Assembly (NCBI GenBank): GCA_963756455.1 | Contig: CAVWNC010000004.1 | Span: 2,790,001-2,854,000, forward strand | Reading direction: 5' to 3' | Length of the DNA stretch: 64,000 nt | Source of the DNA: DASQPA01 sp963756455 | GTDB lineage: Bacteria; Acidobacteriota; Thermoanaerobaculia; Multivoradales; UBA5704 | Shown here: positions 54,762 to 62,433 of the stretch, piece after piece | Layout of the letters: every line of letters starts with the position of its first letter | Numbering within the stretch: the first letter of the stretch is position 1 | Position numbers and translations under genes: made by a program | Notes under the pieces: generated by a model | Told to the model about the DNA's origin: nothing | What the model saw: only the letters and a program-made list of their open reading frames with translations | Databases searched by the model: none

Positions 54762-55053
54762 CGTCGTTCCCCTTGATCTCGGGGACGAGGAGGAACCCGT
54801 CCAGAAAGGCCGGCGCGTTGGCGAGGAACTGTTCCCGCGGCAGGCAGGGGCGGATCTCGTCGGCGGCTTCAGCCCCTAGTTCCCCCGGCGGGAGGGAGGC
54901 TGCCTCCGCCGCCACCGGCGCGTACTGCTGGAGCTGGTCGATGTACTCGACGATCGCCCCCAGTTGGCCGGCGAAGAGGATCTCCTCCTCCGGGCTGAGA
55001 CGGAGCCGGGCCAGGGTGGCAATCTTCCTTACGTTGTCGGTAGTTAGGGCCAT
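54751..55053 (-). CDS. gatC: Asp/Glu-tRNA amidotransferase subunit C
   Basis: This 100-residue belt subunit stabilises GatA/GatB. It has VRKIATLARLRLSPEEEILF at the N terminus and the LREE-like C-terminal region (IRPCLPREQFLANAPAF). ATG at 55053 is at the standard place; a longer in-frame extension has no similarity. Its end overlaps the gatA start by 11 bases. Confidence 0.95.
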   Translation of the reverse strand: MALTTDNVRKIATLARLRLSPEEEILFAGQLGAIVEYIDQLQQYAPVAAEAASLPPGELGAEAADEIRPCLPREQFLANAPAFLDGFLLVPEIKGNDDGE

Positions 55054-55128
55054 GTTCCTCAAGTGGTAGTTTAGTGGCGGTCGAAGTGGAAAGCAATTGT
55101 CGGGCCGAGCCTGGTAGGCTTGGTTGTC

Positions 55129-55740
55129 ATGATCGACCTGCTCGATTTCTTCGGCCCGTTGGACATCTATCTCTTCGACCAGCTTCTGCGCGGCCGGATC
55201 CAGCCCGGGATGACCGTGCTCGACGCCGGCTGCGGCCGCGGTCGAAACCTCCTCTTCCTCCTGCGGCAGGGCTATCCGGTCTTCGCGCTCGACCCCGATC
55301 CCACGGCGATCCGGGCGGTGCGGACCCTCGCCGGGCAGCTCGCGCCTTCTCTTCCCGCCGAGAATTTTAGAGCCGAGGCGGTCGAGGAGACCAGCTTTCC
55401 CGAGAGCTCGGCCGATGTCGTCCTCTCGAATGCCGTGCTCCACTTCGCCCGCGACGAGGATCATTTCCGCGCCATGCTCCTCGGCTGCTGGCGTCTCGTC
55501 CGGCCGGGAGGGATGCTCTTCTGCCGCCTGGCGTCCTCGATCGGGATGGAAGACCGCTTCCGGCCGCTGGGCGGCCGGCGCTTCCGCCTCCTCGATGGCA
55601 GTGAGCGATTCCTCGTCGACGAGGCATTCCTCCTCGCCTGGACCGCCGAGCTCGGCGGCACCCTTCTGGACCCGTTGAAAACGACGGTCGTCCAGGATCA
55701 GCGCTGCATGACGACCTGGGTCTTGAAAAAGCCGCGGTAA
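55129..55740 (+). CDS. Class I SAM-dependent methyltransferase
   Basis: This 203-residue methyltransferase has a Rossmann fold. Motif I is VLDAGCGRGRNLLFLL near 30, followed by FALDPDPTAI (acidic loop), the ADVVLSNAVLHF motif and LVRPGGMLFCRL. The substrate cannot be told. ATG at 55129 is preferred over the in-frame TTG at 55120. It is divergent from gatC, with 75 bases between starts. Confidence 0.9.
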   Translation: MIDLLDFFGPLDIYLFDQLLRGRIQPGMTVLDAGCGRGRNLLFLLRQGYPVFALDPDPTAIRAVRTLAGQLAPSLPAENFRAEAVEETSFPESSADVVLSNAVLHFARDEDHFRAMLLGCWRLVRPGGMLFCRLASSIGMEDRFRPLGGRRFRLLDGSERFLVDEAFLLAWTAELGGTLLDPLKTTVVQDQRCMTTWVLKKPR

Positions 55741-55829
55741 CGTTCACGGTAACAAGTGCGCAAATGCCGCGCCTCAAAGGACGGACCTAGCATGTAAAGA
55801 TCACTCACAGCCTGAAGAGGGGATCGATC

Positions 55830-56666
55830 ATGAAATACACATACCCCGACGCCTTCGATCTCGCCCGTGCCCAGGAGCTCGGCAAGCTGGTGGATTCGGC
55901 TTACGATCTCCTCGACCAGGGAGCCGCCTGGCAGCCGCCGACCGGCTACACGGTCCTGGCGCAACTTTCGTCCCGCGAATTCTGGAAGCTTCCGAAACCC
56001 TTCTCGGAGGTGCTGGAGCACCTGCTGCCGACGGTGCCGTTCGGTTTCGTGGCCACCCGGGGGACCGACACCTACGTCGTTTTGCGGGGAACCCGGACGC
56101 CGCTCGAATGGCTCGACGATTTCACCGCCCAGCCGGTCGTCTTCCAGCCGAACGGCGAGCCCTGGGGCCACAGCCCGCTCGGCTTCAAGGTGCTCTACGA
56201 CGACCTCGGCCCGCAGATCCACGCCGCGCTCGCCACCCTGGGAGCTCCGGCCCCGCAATCGATCTTCGTCACCGGGCACAGCCTGGGCGCCGCCCTCGCC
56301 CACCTGGCCGCGGCCGGCATCGCGGCCCAGCTCGGCACGCTCCCCACGACCTACACCTTCTGTGGCCCGCGGGCCTGCGATGCGACGCTCGCGGCGAAAC
56401 TCGACTCCCTCGGCCTCAAAACCTGGCGGATCGTCAACACCGAGGACATCGTGCCCACGGTGCCGCCGGCCGCCGTCCAGCTGGTCGATCCGAGCCAGGG
56501 AGGCCTCGCCAGCCTGACCGCGCTCACCCAATCGCTTGCCGCTTTCGTCAAGCTGAGCCCGGTGGGCTATCAACACATCGGCTATCCGATCGCGGCGAGC
56601 TTCCATCGCGACACGGTCGCCGGCAATCACGACCTCGACACGTTGTGCGCGGAGATCGCGTCGTAA
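55830..56666 (+). CDS. Class 3 (alpha/beta hydrolase) lipase
   Basis: This 278-residue lipase_3 family protein has the nucleophile in TGHSLGAALAHLA near 151, Asp in NTEDIVPTVPP near 206 and His in GYQHIGYP near 249. The oxyanion region is in VVLRGTRTPLEWLDD. There is no signal peptide, so it is either cytoplasmic or exported by a system not visible here. AGAGGGG precedes the ATG. Confidence 0.9.
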   Translation: MKYTYPDAFDLARAQELGKLVDSAYDLLDQGAAWQPPTGYTVLAQLSSREFWKLPKPFSEVLEHLLPTVPFGFVATRGTDTYVVLRGTRTPLEWLDDFTAQPVVFQPNGEPWGHSPLGFKVLYDDLGPQIHAALATLGAPAPQSIFVTGHSLGAALAHLAAAGIAAQLGTLPTTYTFCGPRACDATLAAKLDSLGLKTWRIVNTEDIVPTVPPAAVQLVDPSQGGLASLTALTQSLAAFVKLSPVGYQHIGYPIAASFHRDTVAGNHDLDTLCAEIAS

Positions 56667-56720
56667 GGCGTCCGCTTATCTACCCGAACTCACCAGACTT
56701 CGCCCCGGCCTGGGAGAGGT

Positions 56721-57368
56721 TCACCAGTCGTCGTCACGGTACTCCTCGGCCATCCGAGCTTGCTGGTATTGCCGCCAGTGCCCCTCGTCGTCGGCAACAT
56801 CCCACCCGTGTTTGTCGATGTACCGCCGGACCTGTGCCTGTACTTGCTCCGCCTCGAGGTCCGTCGGGCAGAACAACTGCACGGTCTCGACGCGCTCGAA
56901 GTCGCGGTCGGCCGAGGCAAAAGCCGTGATGCCATGGTCTAGCGCAGTGGCGAGGAGAATGGAATCGTTGGTCAGCAGCCCATAGCGCATGCGCAGAGGG
57001 GCGGCGATGGCGAGCAACCGACGATCCAGGGGCACGACCTCCACACCCATCCAAGGGATCTTCTCCGCCTGCTCCTGGTAGAGGGAGAGGCGGCGGACGA
57101 TCTCCGGCCGTTCCCGGAGCTTCTTGACGACATTGCCAGCCGCGACCAGGCCCCGTGCCACCGCTTCGATCGTCATCAGGTGGTGCGTCACCTCCGCTAC
57201 GGCCACGACCGAGGTCAGAGCGTGCAATCGGCCGGCCTCACACTGGGAGAGAAGGCTTCGGCAGGAAGGCGAGGCGCCCGTGAAGTGGTAGAGGAAGATG
57301 GTCGAGTCGAGAAAGACGCTCGTTCCCGCCGGGATCTCGGACAGCGGCCGGGCGCCCTCAGCCGTCAA
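56721..57368 (-). CDS. PIN-domain toxin (VapC-like)
   Basis: This is a 215-residue PIN-domain protein, longer than typical VapC. The acidic ligands are in VFLDSTIFLYHF, VVAVAEVTHHL, LLTNDSILLATAL and FASADRDFERV. TTG at 57368 overlaps the antitoxin end by 11 bases and begins just before the first motif; the longer frame adds residues read inside the antitoxin gene. The last 40 residues are charged and may be an added tail. Confidence 0.85.
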   Translation of the reverse strand: MTAEGARPLSEIPAGTSVFLDSTIFLYHFTGASPSCRSLLSQCEAGRLHALTSVVAVAEVTHHLMTIEAVARGLVAAGNVVKKLRERPEIVRRLSLYQEQAEKIPWMGVEVVPLDRRLLAIAAPLRMRYGLLTNDSILLATALDHGITAFASADRDFERVETVQLFCPTDLEAEQVQAQVRRYIDKHGWDVADDEGHWRQYQQARMAEEYRDDDW

Positions 57369-57606
57369 GCAACTCGTCCTCTTCCGCGAGCAACTCGCGA
57401 ACTTGCCGGGCCGGCAAGGCGAGCACTCCCCAACTCTCCGCCACGCCCCCCCGCGGCCCAAAGGCTGCCGCTTTAGCGTCGAGGTATGCCGCGAGCGCGT
57501 CGCACACCACGTCGGCGATCTGCTTGCCCTGGCGGATTGCCTCGCTCCGGGTGCGGTCGTAGAGGCTCTCTTCGAGAAGAGTGCTGAACTTCCGTCGCAT
57601 CGTCAT
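57358..57606 (-). CDS. Antitoxin partner of the PIN toxin
   Basis: This is a small protein of 82 residues whose start (RRKFSTLLEESLYDRTRSEA) could be a ribbon-helix-helix. The acidic end (REL-LAEEDELLDG) is a plausible toxin-neutralising tail. Its gene lies directly before the toxin gene with overlap. The family assignment is by position and general shape. Confidence 0.7.
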   Translation of the reverse strand: MTMRRKFSTLLEESLYDRTRSEAIRQGKQIADVVCDALAAYLDAKAAAFGPRGGVAESWGVLALPARQVRELLAEEDELLDG

Positions 57607-57670
57607 GACGGTATCCTGACGACGGGCTCACCGCAAGTGCACCACCCACTCCGCCGCTTGAAAGACAGGA

Positions 57671-57740
57671 GAGGCGCCGGGCACAAAGCCTGAAGGCCCC
57701 CGGCAGGCGCCTCCGCCACCAAGAGGGTGGCACCTCTCGG
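57671..57740. repeat. REP-like element, copy 1
   Basis: GAGGCGCC/GGCGCCTC outer arms (57671-57678, 57706-57713) are followed by GCCACC and GAGGGTGGCACCTCTCGG (57715-57740). The second part recurs at 60656, 60911 and 60995 next to a REP-type transposase gene. It can fold as GCCACC-AAGA-GGGTGGC. Confidence 0.65.
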
Positions 57741-57776
57741 GTCCGCCAAGGTTGAGGCGCGATGTTCTGCTCCCCG

Positions 57777-59102
57777 TCAGCGGTCCTCCTTGGGAGGATT
57801 AAAAAACCAGTGGAAGCCGGTGGCGAGGAGCGGCATCTCGCGGAGTTTCGCGTGCGTGGGGTGGCCGTCTACCTGACCGTCCAGGATCAGCAGATCGCTC
57901 TCCGGATTCGTGAAGGAAAATGCGGTCGGCGAGCCGGGCAGCGGCTGCGGCGGTCCCACGTCGGGCTGCGGTGGTCCCAGTACCATTCGCCGGTTTTTGC
58001 GGTCGAGCGCCAGGGAGTAGCCGCGGCGCGCTCCGATCATGAGCTCGACGGTCAGCGCGCGGGGCTTTTGGAAGAGCAGAAAGCGCCATCGCTCCGGAGC
58101 TGTGAAGAGCGGCACGTCTCTGCCGTCGACGGTGAACTCCTCGACCGTCCAGACGCCGTAGAACGGCGGCCGCGGTGGGTGAAACTGCCGGTAGCGCGCC
58201 TGGGCCTCGGTCCAGTTCGTGCCGATCGAATAGAGGCCGAGGAGGACCAGGAGAATGTGGGGGAGCCGGTTCCGCCACGGATGGGAGGAGAGCGGCGGGT
58301 CCACCGCTGGCTCGACTCGGCGGTTCCACAGGAAGAGGTCGGCCAGCCGGGGAACGTCGGGGGCGACGAGCACGAGGGCCATGAACAGCAGGTGCATCGA
58401 ATAGAGCTTGACGTGGACGTCGTAGCAAAGATTGAGCGTTACGACCATCACCATGTCCGCGGCGCAGACGAGGGCCCCCAGGAGCGTCGTCCGCGGCACG
58501 AGGAGCAGCAGGCCGCCCAGGAGCTCGGCGCAGCCGGTGAACGATTCGTAGGCCGGGGAGGAGCCGATGAAGGTCCATAGCATCTGCATCGGAGTGAGGC
58601 CGCCCACGCGCTGGAGAAGCAACCCCAGGGGGGGCGGAGCGAGCATCTGGGTGGGGAGCGCTTTTAACACTCCATAGGTGATCATCGCGAGTGCGAGCGA
58701 GGCGCGGAGCAGGAGGCGCAGCCATTGGTGGAGCCGCTCGTAGTGCTTCCGCTTCCGGTCGAGCACCGTCCACAGCACCGTGGCGAGGGCCGCGAGTACC
58801 ACGTAGCACAAGAAGAGAATGGTGCCGTAAGCGGTATTGCTGATGCCGTCGCCGCCTTCGAGAAGATAGATCTCGCGGCGGGAGTGGAGGATGTGCCGGG
58901 CGCTCCAGGTGACGGGGCCGAGCCACAGCTCGGCATACTTCTGGAAGAGAACGCCGCTTCCCGGCAGGGAACCGGTCACCCGGTCGGTGATAAAGAAGAG
59001 CGCGAAATAGGCGAACAGGAACCGCAGGGCGATGCGCTGCGAGAGAGTCCAGCTCCGGGCGGGCGGCAGCTCCCGCGCATGCTCTGAGAGATTCCGCGCC
59101 AT
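57777..59102 (-). CDS. DoxX-like integral membrane protein
   Basis: This 441-residue protein has about eight hydrophobic segments. The middle part (FTGCAELLGGLLLLVPRTTL, then LVCAADMVMVVTLNLCYDVH) is of the DoxX/HTTM-like kind. A C-terminal soluble part (GVWTVEEFTVDGRDVPLF to FHWFFNPPKEDR) is probably outside the membrane. The function is unknown. ATG at 59102 follows a TATATATA-containing region that could hold its -10 box. Confidence 0.7.
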   Translation of the reverse strand: MARNLSEHARELPPARSWTLSQRIALRFLFAYFALFFITDRVTGSLPGSGVLFQKYAELWLGPVTWSARHILHSRREIYLLEGGDGISNTAYGTILFLCYVVLAALATVLWTVLDRKRKHYERLHQWLRLLLRASLALAMITYGVLKALPTQMLAPPPLGLLLQRVGGLTPMQMLWTFIGSSPAYESFTGCAELLGGLLLLVPRTTLLGALVCAADMVMVVTLNLCYDVHVKLYSMHLLFMALVLVAPDVPRLADLFLWNRRVEPAVDPPLSSHPWRNRLPHILLVLLGLYSIGTNWTEAQARYRQFHPPRPPFYGVWTVEEFTVDGRDVPLFTAPERWRFLLFQKPRALTVELMIGARRGYSLALDRKNRRMVLGPPQPDVGPPQPLPGSPTAFSFTNPESDLLILDGQVDGHPTHAKLREMPLLATGFHWFFNPPKEDR

Positions 59103-59171
59103 GGTGGCCCAAGTATATATAGAGAGAGATTCGAAACGGCCGCGCCGAAGGGCGCAACGCGGAGGCAACGG

Positions 59172-59201
59172 CAGGGCGGCCGGGTAGGCCCGGCCGCCCT
59201 G
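59172..59201. repeat. Perfect 13-bp palindrome of the GGCGGCC family
   Basis: CAGGGCGGCCGGG, loop TAGG, CCCGGCCGCCCTG. No T-run follows. It lies between the DoxX-like gene and the transposase gene in a 430-base stretch with no other gene that I can support. Confidence 0.6.
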
Positions 59202-59533
59202 GCAGGCCTCAATCGTCATCCCCGTGTCGATCCTCCAGGTGGCGTCTCGCCTCGGTCACGATCTCCTTTAGCCCAACTTCCACGCTTTGCGCCGTAAAGT
59301 GTTGACGGAAAAGGGGTCGCGGTCGGTTTTTCGTCACTATTCTGGGTTGGGCAGGTAGGTTTTTGACGGGAGCCTCCCGGGGAGCCCTCCCGGGTGCCAT
59401 CCGTTTCGGTAAGGCAGTTCCGTTCAGCGATAACCCCTTTGATTCTCTAAGTTACGCCTACCCCCTCTCGGCAAGAGGAAGCAATCTTGAGATTCCCTGC
59501 AAGATCGCCGGACTTTTTCCGTCCTTCTTCCCT

Positions 59534-60457
59534 ATGGGAAGACGTCTACGCTATCTACCTCCTGAGGGGAGCGGTCTGATCGAGGTCACCTGCCGGACCC
59601 TCCAAGGCCGCTTTCTCCTCACCCCCAGCACGGAGCTCAACGAGATCATCCTCGGCGCCCTCGGTCGGGCGCAGGAGCTCTACCCGGTTGCCATCTGCGC
59701 TTTTGCCTTCGCGAGCAACCACTTCCATCTCCTGCTCCGCGTCGAGTCTACCCACCGGCTCGCGCAGTTCATGGGGCACTTCAACTCGAATCTCGCCCGG
59801 GAAGCCGGTCGTCTGGCCCACTGGCGCGAGAAGTTCTGGGGCCGGCGCTACCAGGCCATCCCGGTCAGCGAAGAGGAGGCCGCTCAGGTTGACCGGCTTC
59901 GGTACATCCTGGCGCATGGCTGTAAGGAAGGGCTTGTCGAGCAACTGCGAGACTGGCCCGGCGTCTCCGCCGTTCGCGCGCTACTGGAGGACGAGCCCCT
60001 TCAAGGCTACTGGTTCGATCGCAGCCGGGAACACGCCGATCGGCGCCGGGGCCTCGCTTTCGAGCGGCTGAGCTATGCAACGCCGTACACGATCCACCTC
60101 ACGCCTCTCCCCTGCTGGGAGCACCTGCCGGGTCAGGAGTACCAGCGGCGGATCGCCGAGATCGTCGACGACATCGAGAGTCAGGCCGCCCTCCGGCGCC
60201 GGCTCCACGGCCTTCCGGCAAAAGGTCCAGAGAGCGTTTTGACGCAAGAGCCTCACGATGCACCGAAAACGCTGAAGAAGTCGCCTGCACCGCTCTTCCA
60301 CGCGGCAAGCCGGAGGGTTCGGCAGGAGTTCTATGAAGCCTACAAATATTTCGTGGCGGCCTTCCAGGACGCGGCCGCCAGGCTACGGACCGGCGAATCG
60401 GACGTCCTCTTCCCCGCGGGGTCCTTCCCTCCTGCCGCGCCGTGGGTGAGCGGGTAG
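59534..60457 (+). CDS. REP-associated tyrosine transposase (RAYT, Y1_Tnp type)
   Basis: This is a 307-residue single-strand DNA transposase of the IS200/IS605-related RAYT group. The HUH motif is in SNHFHLLLRV near 65, and a candidate nucleophile Tyr is in FWGRRYQAIPVSEEE near 115. The C-terminal extension (about 170-307) is charged. Such proteins move or spread REP palindromes; four REP-like sequences lie within 3 kb. No clear ribosome site is seen before ATG 59534; an upstream GTG/ATG in frame is possible. The gene end is included in the duplication at 60446. Confidence 0.85.
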   Translation: MGRRLRYLPPEGSGLIEVTCRTLQGRFLLTPSTELNEIILGALGRAQELYPVAICAFAFASNHFHLLLRVESTHRLAQFMGHFNSNLAREAGRLAHWREKFWGRRYQAIPVSEEEAAQVDRLRYILAHGCKEGLVEQLRDWPGVSAVRALLEDEPLQGYWFDRSREHADRRRGLAFERLSYATPYTIHLTPLPCWEHLPGQEYQRRIAEIVDDIESQAALRRRLHGLPAKGPESVLTQEPHDAPKTLKKSPAPLFHAASRRVRQEFYEAYKYFVAAFQDAAARLRTGESDVLFPAGSFPPAAPWVSG

Positions 60458-60681
60458 GGCACCTCAGCTGCCGACCGCCAACGCCTAGCCTTCCGATACC
60501 TCTCGTGATCGAGGGGAAGGGAGAGGTTTGCTCTTTGTGTGTCGTCAAGACGACCGCGCCGAGCCAGGGAGGCTCAGGAAGGCTCGCGTTCGCGCAGGCA
60601 GGCAAGCCAACATCAAGGCTCAGGCGGAGGGCGATCACCGCCGCCGTTGCCAAGCGCCACCAAGAGGGTGGCACCTCTCGG
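60446..60681 (+). repeat. Tandem duplication unit 1 (236 bp)
   Basis: This starts at GTGAGCGGGTAGGGCACC, which includes the last three codons and stop of the transposase gene, and ends with a REP-like GAGGGTGGCACCTCTCGG. It is repeated almost exactly at 60682-60936. No gene is supported within it. Confidence 0.85.
60656..60681. repeat. REP-like element, copy 2
   Basis: GCCACC then AAGAGGGTGGCACCTCTCGG, identical to the core at 57715-57740. It forms the last part of duplication unit 1. Confidence 0.7.
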
Positions 60682-60936
60682 GTGAGCGGGTAGGGCACCT
60701 CAGCTGCCGACCGCCAACGCCTAGCCTTCCGATACCTCTCGTGATCGAGGGGAAGGGAGAGGTTTGCTCTTTGTGTGTCGTCAAGACGACCGCGCCGAGC
60801 CAGGGAGGCTCAGGAAGGCTCGCGTTCGCGCCTTCAACCCAAAAAAATGCAGGCAGGCAAGCCAACATCAAGGCTCAGGCGGAGGGCGATCACCGCCGCC
60901 GTTGCCAAGCGCCACCAAGAGGGTGGCACCTCTCGG
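60682..60936 (+). repeat. Tandem duplication unit 2 (255 bp)
   Basis: This is the second copy of the unit at 60446-60681. It is nearly identical except for a 19-base insertion (CTTCAACCCAAAAAAATG) near 60832. It also ends in the REP-like sequence. Confidence 0.85.
60911..60936. repeat. REP-like element, copy 3
   Basis: This is identical to copy 2 and ends duplication unit 2. Confidence 0.7.
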
Positions 60937-60994
60937 AACCTTCCCGGCCGTCGCGAGACGCCTACGCGGTCACTCCGCTTGCCTGATGGAGCCC

Positions 60995-61017
60995 GCCAAG
61001 AGGGTGGCACCTCTCGG
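60995..61017. repeat. REP-like element, copy 4 (three bases shorter)
   Basis: GCC then AAGAGGGTGGCACCTCTCGG. The ACC present in the other copies is missing. It abuts the start of the AT-richer repeat array at 61018. Confidence 0.65.
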
Positions 61018-61282
61018 TGCTTCTCGCGATCGAATGACATAACCATTACCGATATCTCCACTGGCTACGGCAACGAACATCTTCGACGGGCTGATGCATC
61101 GCAGTTCGTCACTCTTCCACGGGAAGCTTCCCCGTCAGGCATTCTCTCCCCGCTCCATTACATAAATATTACAGATTTATCGCTGGCCGTTGCAGACGTG
61201 TTCGACCGGCGGATGAATTGCGGTTCACGACTCCTCCAAAGGACGAACTTGTCATGCGTGGAGGACAACTTGAAAGAAAGCC
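61018..61282. repeat. Nested repeat array, unit A
   Basis: This is a 265-bp unit, about 90% identical to 61347-61611. Inside it two diverged sub-repeats start about 123 bases apart (61038 and 61161), each with CATAA..ATTAC.GAT, CTGGC, TTCGAC.GGC.GATG and CTC.TCCA. The base composition is clearly more AT-rich than the rest of the window. No gene is convincing; a minus-strand frame at 61158-61487 stays open through two sub-repeats but has no known family. Confidence 0.8.
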
Positions 61283-61346
61283 GGGGCCGCCCTGGGTGGC
61301 TGGATAGAGAGCTGGGCTCTTTCCGCGAGACGATTTTAAGTCTCTG

Positions 61347-61611
61347 TGCTTCTCGCGATCGAATTACATAATCATTACCGATATCTCCACTGGCTACAGC
61401 AACGAACATCTTCGACAGGCTGATGCATTGCAGTTCGCGACTCTTCCACAGGAAGCTTCCCCGCCAGGCATTCTCTCCCCGCTCCATTACATAAACATTA
61501 CAGATTTACCGCTGGCCATGGCAGACGTGTTCGACCGGCGGATGAATTGCAGTTAACGACTCCTCCAAAGGACGAGCTTGTCATGCGTGGAGGACAACTT
61601 GAAAGAAAGCC
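61347..61611. repeat. Nested repeat array, unit B
   Basis: This is the second copy of unit A, starting again at TGCTTCTCGCGATCGAA and ending at TTGAAAGAAAGCCG. With the internal sub-repeats, four related copies of about 100-120 bp occur in the array. The 64 bases between the units (61283-61346) are not repeated. Confidence 0.8.
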
Positions 61612-61756
61612 GTCTCCGCATGAGGCCTATGTTTTTTTGCGCTCAAGCTTGGCCTAAAGCTTGCAACTTGAGTTTCGAAGACATCAGTTCGAAGTTAGCC
61701 GTAAATGAAGTACGACCCCAGAGGGTACACGCCGGAAAACCTAGAGGAGATCCGTC

Positions 61757-62308
61757 ATGAGAAACTATGCACCACAATTTATGCTGTTGACGATTTTTGC
61801 CGTGCTGCCGGTTGCGCACGCACAAGAAGCAGAAGGATTGGCTAGTACCTCGGGTATCGAGGTGCCCGTCAAGGGCACCATCGCAGCGACTGACTCAGTA
61901 GAGCTGTTGATTACGATTTATGACCGCCCAACAGGGGGGCACGAGCTCTACTCCGTCACGACAACCCTGCCGGTTGAAAACAACATGTATTTCGACCTGA
62001 TCGACGTACCGGATACGGTCTTCCGCAGCAGGCAAACGGTGTACGTCGAGGTTGCCACACCCGTGACACCGGAGAGCCCCCTGGAGGCGCGAGCCCAATT
62101 CACCAAGCCGGGCGGTGTGTTGAACAAATCTTTCACCATTCTGGGCTGTTCTCTCTGCTATACCTGTGGAGGTTCCTACCCTGTCTTCAGTGGCGCTTTC
62201 GGTTCCTTAGGCGTAGGGACCCGCGAACGCGGGAGGTCTTGCTCCGGAAAGCTGGAATCGACCCTCGACTTCCAACCCAACCTGTGCTGTCAGACCGGCA
62301 AGCTGTGA
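61757..62308 (+). CDS. Small secreted protein with Cys-rich C terminus, unknown function
   Basis: This 183-residue protein has a signal peptide (FMLLTIFAVLPVAHA) and GAGGAGATC before the ATG. The mature part is beta-rich (IEVPVKGTIAATDSVELLIT, DVPDTVFRSRQTVYVEVATP). The C-terminal 45 residues contain seven Cys (GCSLCYTCGG, RSCSGK, NLCCQT), suggesting disulfides or metal binding. I do not recognise a family. Codon use is less GC-biased than the main cluster, and it follows the repeat array, so it may be acquired. A dyad CAAGCTT/AAGCTTG lies about 95 bases upstream. Confidence 0.65.
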   Translation: MRNYAPQFMLLTIFAVLPVAHAQEAEGLASTSGIEVPVKGTIAATDSVELLITIYDRPTGGHELYSVTTTLPVENNMYFDLIDVPDTVFRSRQTVYVEVATPVTPESPLEARAQFTKPGGVLNKSFTILGCSLCYTCGGSYPVFSGAFGSLGVGTRERGRSCSGKLESTLDFQPNLCCQTGKL

Positions 62309-62433
62309 CCCGATCGGATCCTGGAAACCTCGTTAAAAAGGAGAATGCAATGCCTACGAACCAGTCGCAACAGATCGAAGAAGGTCATCTGCAAGAGGGA
62401 TGGAGTTGCGGAGTCCGCCTAGGGGAGGTTCTC

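Noticed and set aside
59209..59400. 63-codon minus-strand frame ending VTEARRHLEDRHGDDD
   Set aside because: Could be a gene tail but has no clear start, ribosome site or known family.
61018..61611. CRISPR array
   Set aside because: Repeats are 100-265 bp with internal divergence, not short identical repeats with unique spacers, and no cas genes are near.
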